Shown piece after piece: positions 50,670 through 57,993 of a stretch of 64,000 nucleotides of DNA. Under the pieces are notes generated by a model. The model saw only the letters and a program-made list of their open reading frames with translations. It ran no database searches and had not been told where the DNA came from. Numbering within the stretch: position 1 is the first letter of the stretch; each line of letters begins with the position of its first letter. The stretch spans positions 1 to 64,000 of the forward strand of contig NZ_JAHTKP010000024.1 of the NCBI RefSeq assembly GCF_019192735.1, read 5' to 3'. Position numbers and translations under genes: made by a program. The stretch comes from Kitasatospora aureofaciens. GTDB taxonomy: Bacteria; Actinomycetota; Actinomycetes; Streptomycetales; Streptomycetaceae.

Positions 50670-52254
50670 GAGTTCGCTCCTCGGTGTGCGATGCCTTGTC
50701 GTGCGTCCCGCTGTCGTGCGCCCCGCTGTGCGTCCCGTTGTCCTGCGTCCCGTTGTCGTGCGTCCCGTTGAAGTACTGCTGCGCCTCACGCCACACGTCG
50801 CGGGCGAGCTTGCGCCCCTGCGCGTTGGCCTCGGTGTGGTCGAACTCCCAGTGCACGCCGCCCCAGAGCCGTGACTCGCCGACTTCCTGGGCGGCGTCGC
50901 TGAAGGTGTCCCACTTCAGGGCGATGTCCTGGGAGGGCATGCCGGTCTCGATCTTGGAGCTTCCGCTCCTGATCGTCCCCGACCCGCCGTAGGCGTCGGA
51001 TCCGGTGAACTGCTTGAGGATCTCCGCGCCGGCCGCGGTGAACCCGGTGTGCCCGGACCCGTACGCCGCGAAGGCAGGGGTCTTGAGGTAGGGCCGCCAC
51101 TGGGAGCCGTCGATGGTCCGGGTGCCCTGGTTCGGTCCCGCCCATCCCTGGATCTGCTGCCCGGCCATGGCGTAGCGGATCATGGTGATCGGACGGCCGT
51201 AGTCGTAGTCGACCTTGGTCTTCCAGTCCACGACCGCCTCGTCGCCCTCGGCAATGTTCAGGGCGAAGAACAGCTTCACGTCGTCGTCGAGCGTGTGATG
51301 GTCGCGCCTGGAGACGAACACGGCCCACTCCTGGGGAATCGAGGAGGAGGTCGAGTCCTTGTACTGCCAGTGCTCGGCGATGGCCTTCTGCCGCTCGGTC
51401 AGGTTGGCGTTGCGTTCCATCTGCGTCCCGATGGCAGCGACGGACTCCTCGCTGCCGTACTCCGGCGGCGGCGGGGGCAGGTACCTGCCCGGGTCGCCGA
51501 TGAAGAACGGCTTGGCGTCGGCGAACTGCGGGGTGATGAACGGGTGGGTCTGGCCGTTCACCGTGAGGGGGACCCAGTGGTTCGGGTCGACGATCTTCTG
51601 CTTGTCGAAGTGGTCGACGTCCTGGGGCGGGTTGACCGGCTGGTAGTAGCCCTCGGGGGTCGCGTAGGACGGGGTGGCCTGCTGGTTGGAGCCGTCCTCG
51701 TGACGGACGTCCAGGATCGCGTCCGTCGCGCGCACCGCCACGTCGACCGGCGATCCGGCCCCAACGCTGTCCACTTCGGCGACGTCGTACCCCAGTTCCC
51801 GCAGCTTGGCGTCGAACGTCGCCTTCTGCTTCGGGAACAGGTCGGTGAGCGCCCGGTGCGCGGCGAAGCTGATCGCCTTGCGCTTGTTGTTCTCCGTACG
51901 GTCCGCCCTGGGGCGCCGGAGGTCCCCGCCGAGCTGGGTGCCCATGGCCTTCCTGTCGTACGGGGCCCACGCGTCGTAGATCGCCTCGTGGACGATCGCC
52001 AGCGTCCGGCCACCCACGGGCGGTGGCGTGGGGTGCTCGGACCCCTGGTTGTTGACCGCCAGCGCGTCGACGGTCTGCTGGTTCCACTGCAGCACCACGT
52101 TGTCACCCGTGACGGCCGCGCGCTGCCGCGCCTCGTCACCGGGATCGGCATTCGCCTGCAGCGTCAGGGTGGTGGAGGCCAGCGCGATCGCGACGACCGG
52201 GGAGAGCCCCCAGCGCAGTCGCCGGCGGGTGGTGGACCGGGGAAGCTGTGTCAT
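50662..52254 (-). CDS. Secreted vanadium-dependent haloperoxidase
   Basis: A 530-residue secreted protein with a Tat-like start (TTRRRLRWGL) and a signal peptide ending near ANA. The vanadate-binding residues of the family are all present: K347 and R354 in KVDYDYGRP, SGH with His 402 in AYGSGHTGFTAA, and R462/H468 in SRLWGGVHWEFD. Positions agree closely with chloroperoxidase (K353, H404, R490, H496). Such enzymes oxidise halides with hydrogen peroxide, though some relatives are acid phosphatases. The last 35 residues are His/Asp/Asn/Gly repeats from a 15-bp minisatellite. It is co-transcribed with the HD and cupin genes. Confidence 0.88.
   Translation of the reverse strand: MTQLPRSTTRRRLRWGLSPVVAIALASTTLTLQANADPGDEARQRAAVTGDNVVLQWNQQTVDALAVNNQGSEHPTPPPVGGRTLAIVHEAIYDAWAPYDRKAMGTQLGGDLRRPRADRTENNKRKAISFAAHRALTDLFPKQKATFDAKLRELGYDVAEVDSVGAGSPVDVAVRATDAILDVRHEDGSNQQATPSYATPEGYYQPVNPPQDVDHFDKQKIVDPNHWVPLTVNGQTHPFITPQFADAKPFFIGDPGRYLPPPPPEYGSEESVAAIGTQMERNANLTERQKAIAEHWQYKDSTSSSIPQEWAVFVSRRDHHTLDDDVKLFFALNIAEGDEAVVDWKTKVDYDYGRPITMIRYAMAGQQIQGWAGPNQGTRTIDGSQWRPYLKTPAFAAYGSGHTGFTAAGAEILKQFTGSDAYGGSGTIRSGSSKIETGMPSQDIALKWDTFSDAAQEVGESRLWGGVHWEFDHTEANAQGRKLARDVWREAQQYFNGTHDNGTQDNGTHSGAHDSGTHDKASHTEERTHG
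50698..50772. repeat. 15-bp minisatellite at the 3' end of the haloperoxidase gene
   Basis: Imperfect copies of TGCGTCCCGTTGTCG repeat with a 15-base period, encoding GTHDN, GTQDN, GTHSG, AHDSG and GTHDK. The His-rich tail may bind metal ions. The reading frame is preserved. Confidence 0.8.
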
Positions 52255-52295
52255 CAGTGCGGTTCCTTCTGCTGGAACGGTCGCTGTGGAGGGAG

Positions 52296-52934
52296 TCACT
52301 CGGGCCAGGCGGAGTTCTCGATGACGTCGACGAAGTTCGGGCGCACATAACCGTCGGTGAAACGGTCGAGGACGTCTGCCTTGACGTTGCCGAAGGTGGT
52401 CGCCGGCCGCCGGGTGATGCCTTCGTTGAAGGCCCGCAGGATCTGCCGCTTGAAGCCGGGGCGGGGGTGCGCGGCAACCACGGCGGCACGGACCTCGTCG
52501 GACACGTCGGCATAGCCGATGCCCAGGACGTCGAGTTCGACGCCGGCCGTCACCAGAGCGATCTCCGGGGCCATGTAGGTGGGAATCTCCGGCGTGGTGT
52601 GCAGCGCGATGGCCTCCCACACCACGCGGGCATTGTCCTCGTCGACTCCGCGGGAGATCAGGAAGTTCCGGGCCTCTTCCGCCCCGTCGATCTCGAAGCG
52701 CCGGTTGTTGTCCCGGTAGGGCTCGGTGAGCCCCAGATCGTGGAACATGGCGCCGATGTAGAGGAGTTCTGCGTCGAAGGACAGGCCGCGATTCTTTCCC
52801 TGGAGCGCACCCCAGAGATAGACGCGCCGCGAGTGGTGGTAAATCAGGTCGTCGGTGGCATCCCGAATCAGCTCGGTGGCCTCCTGGGCCAGCTTGCTGT
52901 CCGGGATCTCGACGTCGGCGATAAGGGTGGACAT
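52296..52934 (-). CDS. HD-domain hydrolase, cyanamide-hydratase type
   Basis: A 212-residue HD hydrolase. Metal ligands lie in YHHSRRVYLWG and GAMFHDLGLTEPY, with a later AIALHTTPEIPTYMAP and a GVELDVLGIGYADVSDEV stretch typical of the cyanamide-hydratase-like branch. That family converts cyanamide to urea in fungi, but many bacterial members have unknown substrates. The ATG at 52934 follows GAGGTGA by 5 bases. It heads the haloperoxidase/cupin genes, 41 bases before the haloperoxidase start. Confidence 0.82.
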   Translation of the reverse strand: MSTLIADVEIPDSKLAQEATELIRDATDDLIYHHSRRVYLWGALQGKNRGLSFDAELLYIGAMFHDLGLTEPYRDNNRRFEIDGAEEARNFLISRGVDEDNARVVWEAIALHTTPEIPTYMAPEIALVTAGVELDVLGIGYADVSDEVRAAVVAAHPRPGFKRQILRAFNEGITRRPATTFGNVKADVLDRFTDGYVRPNFVDVIENSAWPE

Positions 52935-52994
52935 GCGTTTCACCTCAGCTGTGAAGAAGGGGTCGACGGAGAATTACTCATGGTCGGCGGAGAA

Positions 52995-53558
52995 CTACCA
53001 CCAGTAGGCGGGATAGCGAGTGCCGGGACCTGTGCGTCCCACAGCAACGCCGACCAGGACGAGCAGGACCGTGGCCAGCCCAAGGAGCGGCAGGAAGACC
53101 AGGGGGTCGGGCTTGGTCGCGGCGACGATGACCGCAGTGGCGGCAGCCGGCGAGTGCGGAGTACGGGCGATCTGCATGGCACCCAACGCCAGACCACCGG
53201 CGATGGCGGCGGTCCACGTCGAACTTCCCGCCGACCACAGCACGAGGAATCCGACGACCGCCGAAAGCAACTGACCGCCGATCACACTGCGCGGCTGGGA
53301 GAGCGGGAGCGCCGGAGCTCCATAGACGAGAGCCGCACTGGCCGCCAGCGGCGGGATGAGCAGCACACGGTCCATGACGGAACCCACCGCCACCAGCAGA
53401 ACCAGGCCGGCCACCCCGGCGGCCGTGGCGACGGCCACAACGGCCCAGGACGGCCGGGGAGGCGCCTTGCTCACGAGCAGGCTCTGCTTGGCCGCCGACC
53501 CCGCGATCCCGGACGCCCCTCCTCGGATTTCACTGGGAGCAACAGGATTGTTGGGCAC
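52995..53558 (-). CDS. HPP family membrane protein
   Basis: A 187-residue protein with four or five hydrophobic helices. The family signature is present as PPLAASAALVYGAPALPLSQ followed by PRSVIGGQLLSAVVG, and ARTPHSPAAATAVIVA carries the HPP-like motif (here HSP). A nitrite-transport role is known for some members. The start is uncertain: GTG 53558 lies 12 bases after AAGGAG; ATG 53657 would add 33 residues. It ends 60 bases before the HD gene and may be the first gene of that operon. Confidence 0.78.
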   Translation of the reverse strand: MPNNPVAPSEIRGGASGIAGSAAKQSLLVSKAPPRPSWAVVAVATAAGVAGLVLLVAVGSVMDRVLLIPPLAASAALVYGAPALPLSQPRSVIGGQLLSAVVGFLVLWSAGSSTWTAAIAGGLALGAMQIARTPHSPAAATAVIVAATKPDPLVFLPLLGLATVLLVLVGVAVGRTGPGTRYPAYWW

Positions 53559-53982
53559 GGTAATGACATTCTCCTTCCACTGGGAAGAGGGCATGCTGAA
53601 GAAGGATGAGAGTGCGAGAAAGGCGCTTCGGCCACCTGCCCACCACCCGCGAGACATGACTTGCTCAATGCTTATTTCGGGAAGTTGATCTCGCTGATGC
53701 CATGAACCTAAGCGAACGAACGTCCGAGCTTCAAATAGAGCACGTCACAGGGCCCATAGGCATATTTACCCCAAGCAATCCCGATGACCCCCATAGGTTC
53801 TCGTATGGGCTGCGCTTTACGGCACTTGACCAGGCCGTATGCGACAGGCGGGGCGGGTCGGAGCAGCTGGAACGCACACTTCCCGTGCCCGGCCTTGTCC
53901 ATATGTCGGATTACCTGGGGACGGCTGAAGCACAGCGCCGTACGGTTGAGAACAACTGTTCTCTGGCGAAGGGGGATCGCCG
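53559..53982. promoter_or_regulatory. Divergent promoter region with TetR-type dyad
   Basis: The 424 bases between the HPP gene and the TetR gene at 53983 hold no gene I can support. GAGAACA-AC-TGTTCTC (53948-53963) is an inverted repeat with 7-base arms, 20 bases before the TetR start, and probably its own operator. The rest is AT-richer and likely contains the operon promoter for the minus strand. Confidence 0.5.
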
Positions 53983-54561
53983 ATGGACGCGGGTACGGCA
54001 GAGGCGCGGCTGCTCGACGCGGCCGGCGCACTGTTCAACGCGCGGGGCGTGCAGGCCGTCGGCATGGATGCCATCCGCACCGCCTCGGGCGTCTCGCTCA
54101 AGCGCCTGTACCAGCTCTTCCCGTCCAAGGACGACCTGGTCTCGGCCGTGCTGACCAGCCGCAGCCAGGCCGTGGCCGAGGGGATCGCCGCCCACGCGCG
54201 GCCGGATGCCACCCCGTCGGAGCGCATCCTGGACGTCTTCGACTACCTGGAGGAGTGGTTCACCACTCCGGACTTCCGCGGCTGCGCCCTCATCAACTCC
54301 TACGGCGAACTGGGCGGCGTGAGCCACGCGGTGGCCACCATCGTGCGCTCCCACACGCAGGCACTGACCGCCCACTTCGCCACGCTCGTCGCGGCCGCCG
54401 GCGGGCCGCCGCCCCTGGCCGACCAGCTCGCCCTCCTGGCCAACGGCGCGATGGCCACCGCAGGGATCCTCGGCACACCCGAACCCGCCCGCCAGGCCCG
54501 CACCGCCGCCGAGGCCCTGATGGCCGCCGCCCCCACTCAGGCCCCGCGCGCCGCCACCTGA
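53983..54561 (+). CDS. TetR family transcriptional regulator
   Basis: A 192-residue TetR-type regulator. The DNA-binding domain (residues about 5-50) has LLDAAGALFNARGVQAVGMD, ASGVSLKRLYQLFPSKDDLV. GCALINSYGELGG in the ligand domain is typical of one TetR branch. GGGGA lies 8 bases before ATG 53983, and a 16-bp dyad is just upstream, so it likely represses itself and perhaps the divergent HPP/HD/haloperoxidase genes. Confidence 0.85.
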   Translation: MDAGTAEARLLDAAGALFNARGVQAVGMDAIRTASGVSLKRLYQLFPSKDDLVSAVLTSRSQAVAEGIAAHARPDATPSERILDVFDYLEEWFTTPDFRGCALINSYGELGGVSHAVATIVRSHTQALTAHFATLVAAAGGPPPLADQLALLANGAMATAGILGTPEPARQARTAAEALMAAAPTQAPRAAT

Positions 54562-54693
54562 TGCGGCCCGTTCGAGTGACACCCGGGCGCTGCGCACTGA
54601 CAGGCAGGAGCACTTCCGCTACGAACAACGGGAAAGCCGTCGCGTCGCCGGCCACGTCGGCCGCCGACCCCGCTACCGGAAGGCAGTCCCGCC

Positions 54694-55515
54694 GTGTCCG
54701 TACCCACCACGTTCGACCAGACCACCACCAGCTGCAGCCCCACCCATGCCTACTGGATGGCCAGAGCCTCCGACCTCGCCTACAAGAACGACACCGAGAT
54801 CGACGAGCAGGCCCGCGCCTGGGGCTTCGACACCGTACGCCACCACGAGACGCGGTTCACCCCGCCCTTCCCGCTCCAGGACACCCAGGCCTACACCATG
54901 GCCGGCGACCGCATGATCGTCACCGCGTTCCGCGGCACGGAACCCGCGCAGATCCGCGACTGGCTCACCGACGCCACCACCCCGCCATGGCCCGGCCCCG
55001 CCCGAACCGGCTACGTCCACCACGGATTCGCCGAAGCACTCGACTCCGTCTTCCCCGGCGTGCAGAAGACGATCGCCGAGCTGCGCACGAACGGGCAGAC
55101 CCTCTGGTTCACCGGCCACAGCCTCGGTGGTGCCCTGGCCATGCTGGCTGCCGCCCGCCTGTACCTGGAGGAACCGCGTCTTCTGGCCGACGGCGTCGTC
55201 ACCTTCGGCCAACCCCGAACCTGCGACCGCGCCCTGGCCACCGCCTACAACAAGGGCTTCTCCAACCGCACCTACCGGTTCGTCAACAACAACGACATCG
55301 TGCCCCAGCTGCCGCCCGAGCCGGCCTTCACCCACGTGGACGCCCTGCGCCACATCGACTCCGCCGGAAGGATCCACCAGACCACCGGCCTGGTCCCGGA
55401 CCTGGCCAACCGAGCCAAAGGCCTCACCGCCGCCGCATTCAGCCCGACCGGCGACGGGGTACGCGACCACTTCATGCGCAACTACCTCACCGCGCTGGAG
55501 AAGAACCTGGCCTGA
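54694..55515 (+). CDS. Class 3 lipase family protein
   Basis: A 273-residue lipase-like alpha/beta-hydrolase. The nucleophile Ser is in WFTGHSLGGALAMLAAARL, the Asp in YRFVNNNDIVPQLP and the His near DGVRDHFMRNYL. RMIVTAFRGTEPAQIRDWL is the lid-region motif of class 3 lipases. There is no signal peptide. The GTG at 54694 has GGAAGG upstream. Likely a triacylglycerol or phospholipid hydrolase. Confidence 0.87.
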   Translation: MSVPTTFDQTTTSCSPTHAYWMARASDLAYKNDTEIDEQARAWGFDTVRHHETRFTPPFPLQDTQAYTMAGDRMIVTAFRGTEPAQIRDWLTDATTPPWPGPARTGYVHHGFAEALDSVFPGVQKTIAELRTNGQTLWFTGHSLGGALAMLAAARLYLEEPRLLADGVVTFGQPRTCDRALATAYNKGFSNRTYRFVNNNDIVPQLPPEPAFTHVDALRHIDSAGRIHQTTGLVPDLANRAKGLTAAAFSPTGDGVRDHFMRNYLTALEKNLA

Positions 55516-55555
55516 CCAAGTCCCGAAGCGCCCAGCACACGGGAATCGGCGGCCG

Positions 55556-55655
55556 ACGCGGAGTCGGCCGCCGACCTCGATCTCGACCGCGACGATATCG
55601 CCGGCCTCGATCGGGGTCTCACCGACCATGATGTCCTCGACATCCGACACGCTCG
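55556..55655 (-). pseudogene. Possible fumarylacetoacetase-family remnant
   Basis: The minus strand contains VSDVEDIMVGETPIEAGDIV and AVEIEVGGRLRVGRR, which resembles the end of a fumarylacetoacetate-hydrolase-type protein. There is no start or catalytic part. The match is short and the call is weak. Confidence 0.25.
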
Positions 55656-55747
55656 CCGCATACCAGGATCTCTTCGTTGCCCTCGGCCTCGGCGGTTGAG
55701 CCAAGTGCCACGTCAGGTCCTGGAAGAAGTGCAGGCGCGGGGCCCGC

Positions 55748-56671
55748 TCACCGCTGGGCGCGGCGGAAGTCGCCCGGGGTGCGGCCGGTCTCGCGGGTGA
55801 AGAACTTGCCGAAGTTGGTGGCCTCGGTGAAGCCGAGCGTGCGGCCGATCGCGGCCACGGGCAGGTCGGTGTGGGCGAGCAGGCGCTGTGCTTGGAGGAC
55901 GACGCGGGCGTCGGCGAGTTGCTTGGCGCTGCGGCCGGTGGCGGCCAGGCACGCGCGGGTCAGGGTTCGGGGGGAGTAACCGAGCCGGGCGGCGTAGTCC
56001 TCGACGGCGCGGGTGGTGGCGAAGGAGTGTTCCAGCTCGCGGCGGAAGGCGAGGTAGACCTCGGCGCCGGGCGTGGCGGGGACGGGGCGTCCGGCCGGGT
56101 CCGGGAGGCGGGCCATGCGGATCAGCAGCGCGCCGAGGAGCTGGCGCAGCAATGCTCCGGTCAGCTCAACGTCCGTGTCGGCGAGCGCTGTTGTGTCAGG
56201 GGTCTGCTCACCTCTCAGCGTCCGGTATTCCGCGTCCATCTCCGTCACCGCGCGATCGAAGGCGTCGAAGTCGTCGGGCGGCAGGCGCCGGGCGACCGGG
56301 CCGAAGCCGCCGAGCACCTCGCGCGTCGCGGGCAGCGGCGACGGGAAGTCGGCGGTGAACAGCAGCAGGACGGCGTCGAGGTCCGCGGGGCGGCCGTTCG
56401 CGGCGGAGGGCAGGCGTTGCACCTGGCCGGGCCGTAGGTGCAGCAGCGTGCCGTGGACGCACGGGTGGGTGACGAAATCGACCATCGCGGCACCCTCGCC
56501 GCCGCGCACGAGCATGATCTGGTGGAAGTCGAGGCGGCTCGGCCTGCGGGCGACCGAGCTCTTCAAGCGGCGCTTCAACGCGTCGAAAGTCAGCACCTCG
56601 ACGCCGATGTGCAACCGGTCGGGATTGTCGTAGGCGATGTCGATGACATCGCGCTGTCCACTTTCGACCAT
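55748..56671 (-). CDS. AraC family transcriptional regulator
   Basis: A 307-residue AraC-type regulator. The N-terminal domain is a cupin-like ligand domain (FHQIMLVRGGEGAAMVDFVT, LLHLRPGQVQRLP); the C-terminus has the double helix-turn-helix YAARLGYSPRTLTRACLAAT and PVAAIGRTLGFTEATNFGKF, then FTRETGRTPGDFRR. I chose ATG 56671. It is divergent from the NTF2-like gene at 56776, which it probably controls. Confidence 0.85.
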   Translation of the reverse strand: MVESGQRDVIDIAYDNPDRLHIGVEVLTFDALKRRLKSSVARRPSRLDFHQIMLVRGGEGAAMVDFVTHPCVHGTLLHLRPGQVQRLPSAANGRPADLDAVLLLFTADFPSPLPATREVLGGFGPVARRLPPDDFDAFDRAVTEMDAEYRTLRGEQTPDTTALADTDVELTGALLRQLLGALLIRMARLPDPAGRPVPATPGAEVYLAFRRELEHSFATTRAVEDYAARLGYSPRTLTRACLAATGRSAKQLADARVVLQAQRLLAHTDLPVAAIGRTLGFTEATNFGKFFTRETGRTPGDFRRAQR

Positions 56672-56775
56672 GTCGAGTCCCGACTCTACCTCGTCCGGAG
56701 GACGGCCCCGAAGGCACTGTGGAGTCACGGCCGAAAAGCCGTCACCACCCCTTCGTGAAGTAAGGACCTTTCACC

Positions 56776-57156
56776 ATGTCCCCTGTCATCACCGACCCCG
56801 CGAAGCTGCCGATCCTGTTCCAGGACGCCTTGAACGCCGGCGACGTCGACGGCGTGCTGGCTCTGTTCGCCCCGGGTGCGGGCATGCGCACGGTGGCCGG
56901 CGAGCACATCACCGGCGCCGAGGCGTTGCGTGCGGAGATCGGCGGGACCGTCGCCGCCCGCGGCCGGCTGACGAACGTCTCGCGGCACACCCTCGTCGGC
57001 GCGGAAACCGCCCTGCTGGTCACCGACTGGAACCTGGAGATCGACGGCCCCGGCGGCGAACGGATCGCCCCGACCGGCACCACCGCCAACATCGCCCGCC
57101 GGGACGCCGACGGCGACTGGCGCTTCACCCTCCTCAACCCGCTCGGCACCGTCTGA
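56776..57156 (+). CDS. SgcJ/EcaC-type NTF2-like protein
   Basis: A 126-residue protein of the NTF2/SnoaL fold, with ILFQDALNAGDVDGVLALFA, EHITGAEALRAEIGG, ALLVTDWNLEIDG and RRDADGDWRFTLLNP. Family members are small and often act in detoxification or polyketide metabolism without a fixed reaction. ATG 56776 follows AAGGA. The AraC gene is divergent. Confidence 0.8.
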   Translation: MSPVITDPAKLPILFQDALNAGDVDGVLALFAPGAGMRTVAGEHITGAEALRAEIGGTVAARGRLTNVSRHTLVGAETALLVTDWNLEIDGPGGERIAPTGTTANIARRDADGDWRFTLLNPLGTV

Positions 57157-57216
57157 GCCCGCGGTCCCCCTTCAGCCGCGGCCCGCCCGAGGTGCCCTCG
57201 CCCGTCCGGCGTCGGC

Positions 57217-57480
57217 TCAGGGGGCCGGCCGGGGCTCCTCGGAGCGTGCGTCGAACGCGGCGCGGGCGGCCTGGATCCCGGCGGCGTGGTCGACGGCCCA
57301 GTCCGCGACGGCGGTGGTCAGCCGGCCGGCGGCGTGCCCGAGGTCGGTGAGGGAGTACTCGACGCGCGGGGGCACAGTGGGGTAGACGGTGCGGGTGACC
57401 AGGCCGTCGCGTTCCAGGGCGCGCAGGGTCTGGGTGAGCATCTTCTGCGTCACGCCGTCGAGCAGGCGGCGCAGCGGCTG
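57217..57480 (-). pseudogene. HxlR-type regulator, N-terminus lost
   Basis: The C-terminal two thirds of a HxlR winged-helix regulator remain: LDGVTQKMLTQTLRALERDG, LVTRTVYPTVPPRVEYSLTD. The start is replaced near 57480 by P450 sequence in the opposite direction. The frame runs on without homology, so no natural start exists. Confidence 0.6.
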
Positions 57481-57645
57481 CCCATGGAGATCCTCTGCGC
57501 CTGGCTGGGCCTGCCCGCACAGGACGCCGCCTTCCTGGCCCGCCTCACCCGCCGCTGGTCTGTCGCCCATGAACTCGGGCCCACCGCCGCACAGTTGGCC
57601 GACCCCGACCGCGCCCACGACGCGCTGCGCTCCACTCGGCTGAAA
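57460..57645 (+). pseudogene. Cytochrome P450 fragment joined to HxlR remnant
   Basis: The plus strand reads LPMEILCAWLGLPAQDAAFL, ARLTRRWSVAHELGPTAAQL, ADPDRAHDALRS, the helix D/E region of a P450. Nothing of the I-helix or heme loop follows. The fragment meets the HxlR remnant head-on at about 57477, marking an old recombination joint. Confidence 0.5.
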
Positions 57646-57650
57646 GCGGG

Positions 57651-57920
57651 TCAGGGCCGTGACACCTCGGCCGGGGTGAACCCGGCGAGGTGGGAGCAGA
57701 GCGCTTCGACCGTGGGGTGGCGCCTCAGGTCAGCTACCGGGATCGTCAGCCCGTACCGCTCCTCCAGCTCGGCGACGACCGTCACCTCCTCCATGCTCGT
57801 CACCCCGAGCCCGTCCAGCGGCACGGTGACGTCGATCTCCTCCGGCGCGAGCTCCAGCAGCTCGGCGAGGCGGCCTGTCAGCCAGGCAGCCATCTCTGCG
57901 GGGTCGGTGGAACGACTCAT
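57651..57920 (-). CDS. Acyl carrier protein
   Basis: An 89-residue carrier protein. The phosphopantetheine Ser is in LDGLGVTSMEEVTVVAELEE (TSM in place of the usual DSL). The helices before and after fit the ACP fold (LTGRLAELLELAPEEIDVTV, PVADLRRHPTVEALCSHLAG). It lies 73 bases after the fatty acyl-AMP ligase gene on the same strand and is the natural acceptor for its acyl adenylate. No polyketide synthase or NRPS follows. Confidence 0.85.
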   Translation of the reverse strand: MSRSTDPAEMAAWLTGRLAELLELAPEEIDVTVPLDGLGVTSMEEVTVVAELEERYGLTIPVADLRRHPTVEALCSHLAGFTPAEVSRP

Positions 57921-57993
57921 GCGCCCACCTCGCTGCGCTCGGCGGTCGCCTCGCGAGACGCGCACCTGTCGATGGTTCGCTCGCTCCGCTCGC

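Noticed and set aside
50698..50772. A second short repeat array as CRISPR
   Set aside because: It is a contiguous coding minisatellite without spacers.
53702..53980. A plus-strand gene upstream of the TetR gene at 53983
   Set aside because: The frame has no homology I can see and runs into the TetR gene in another frame; the region looks like promoter DNA.
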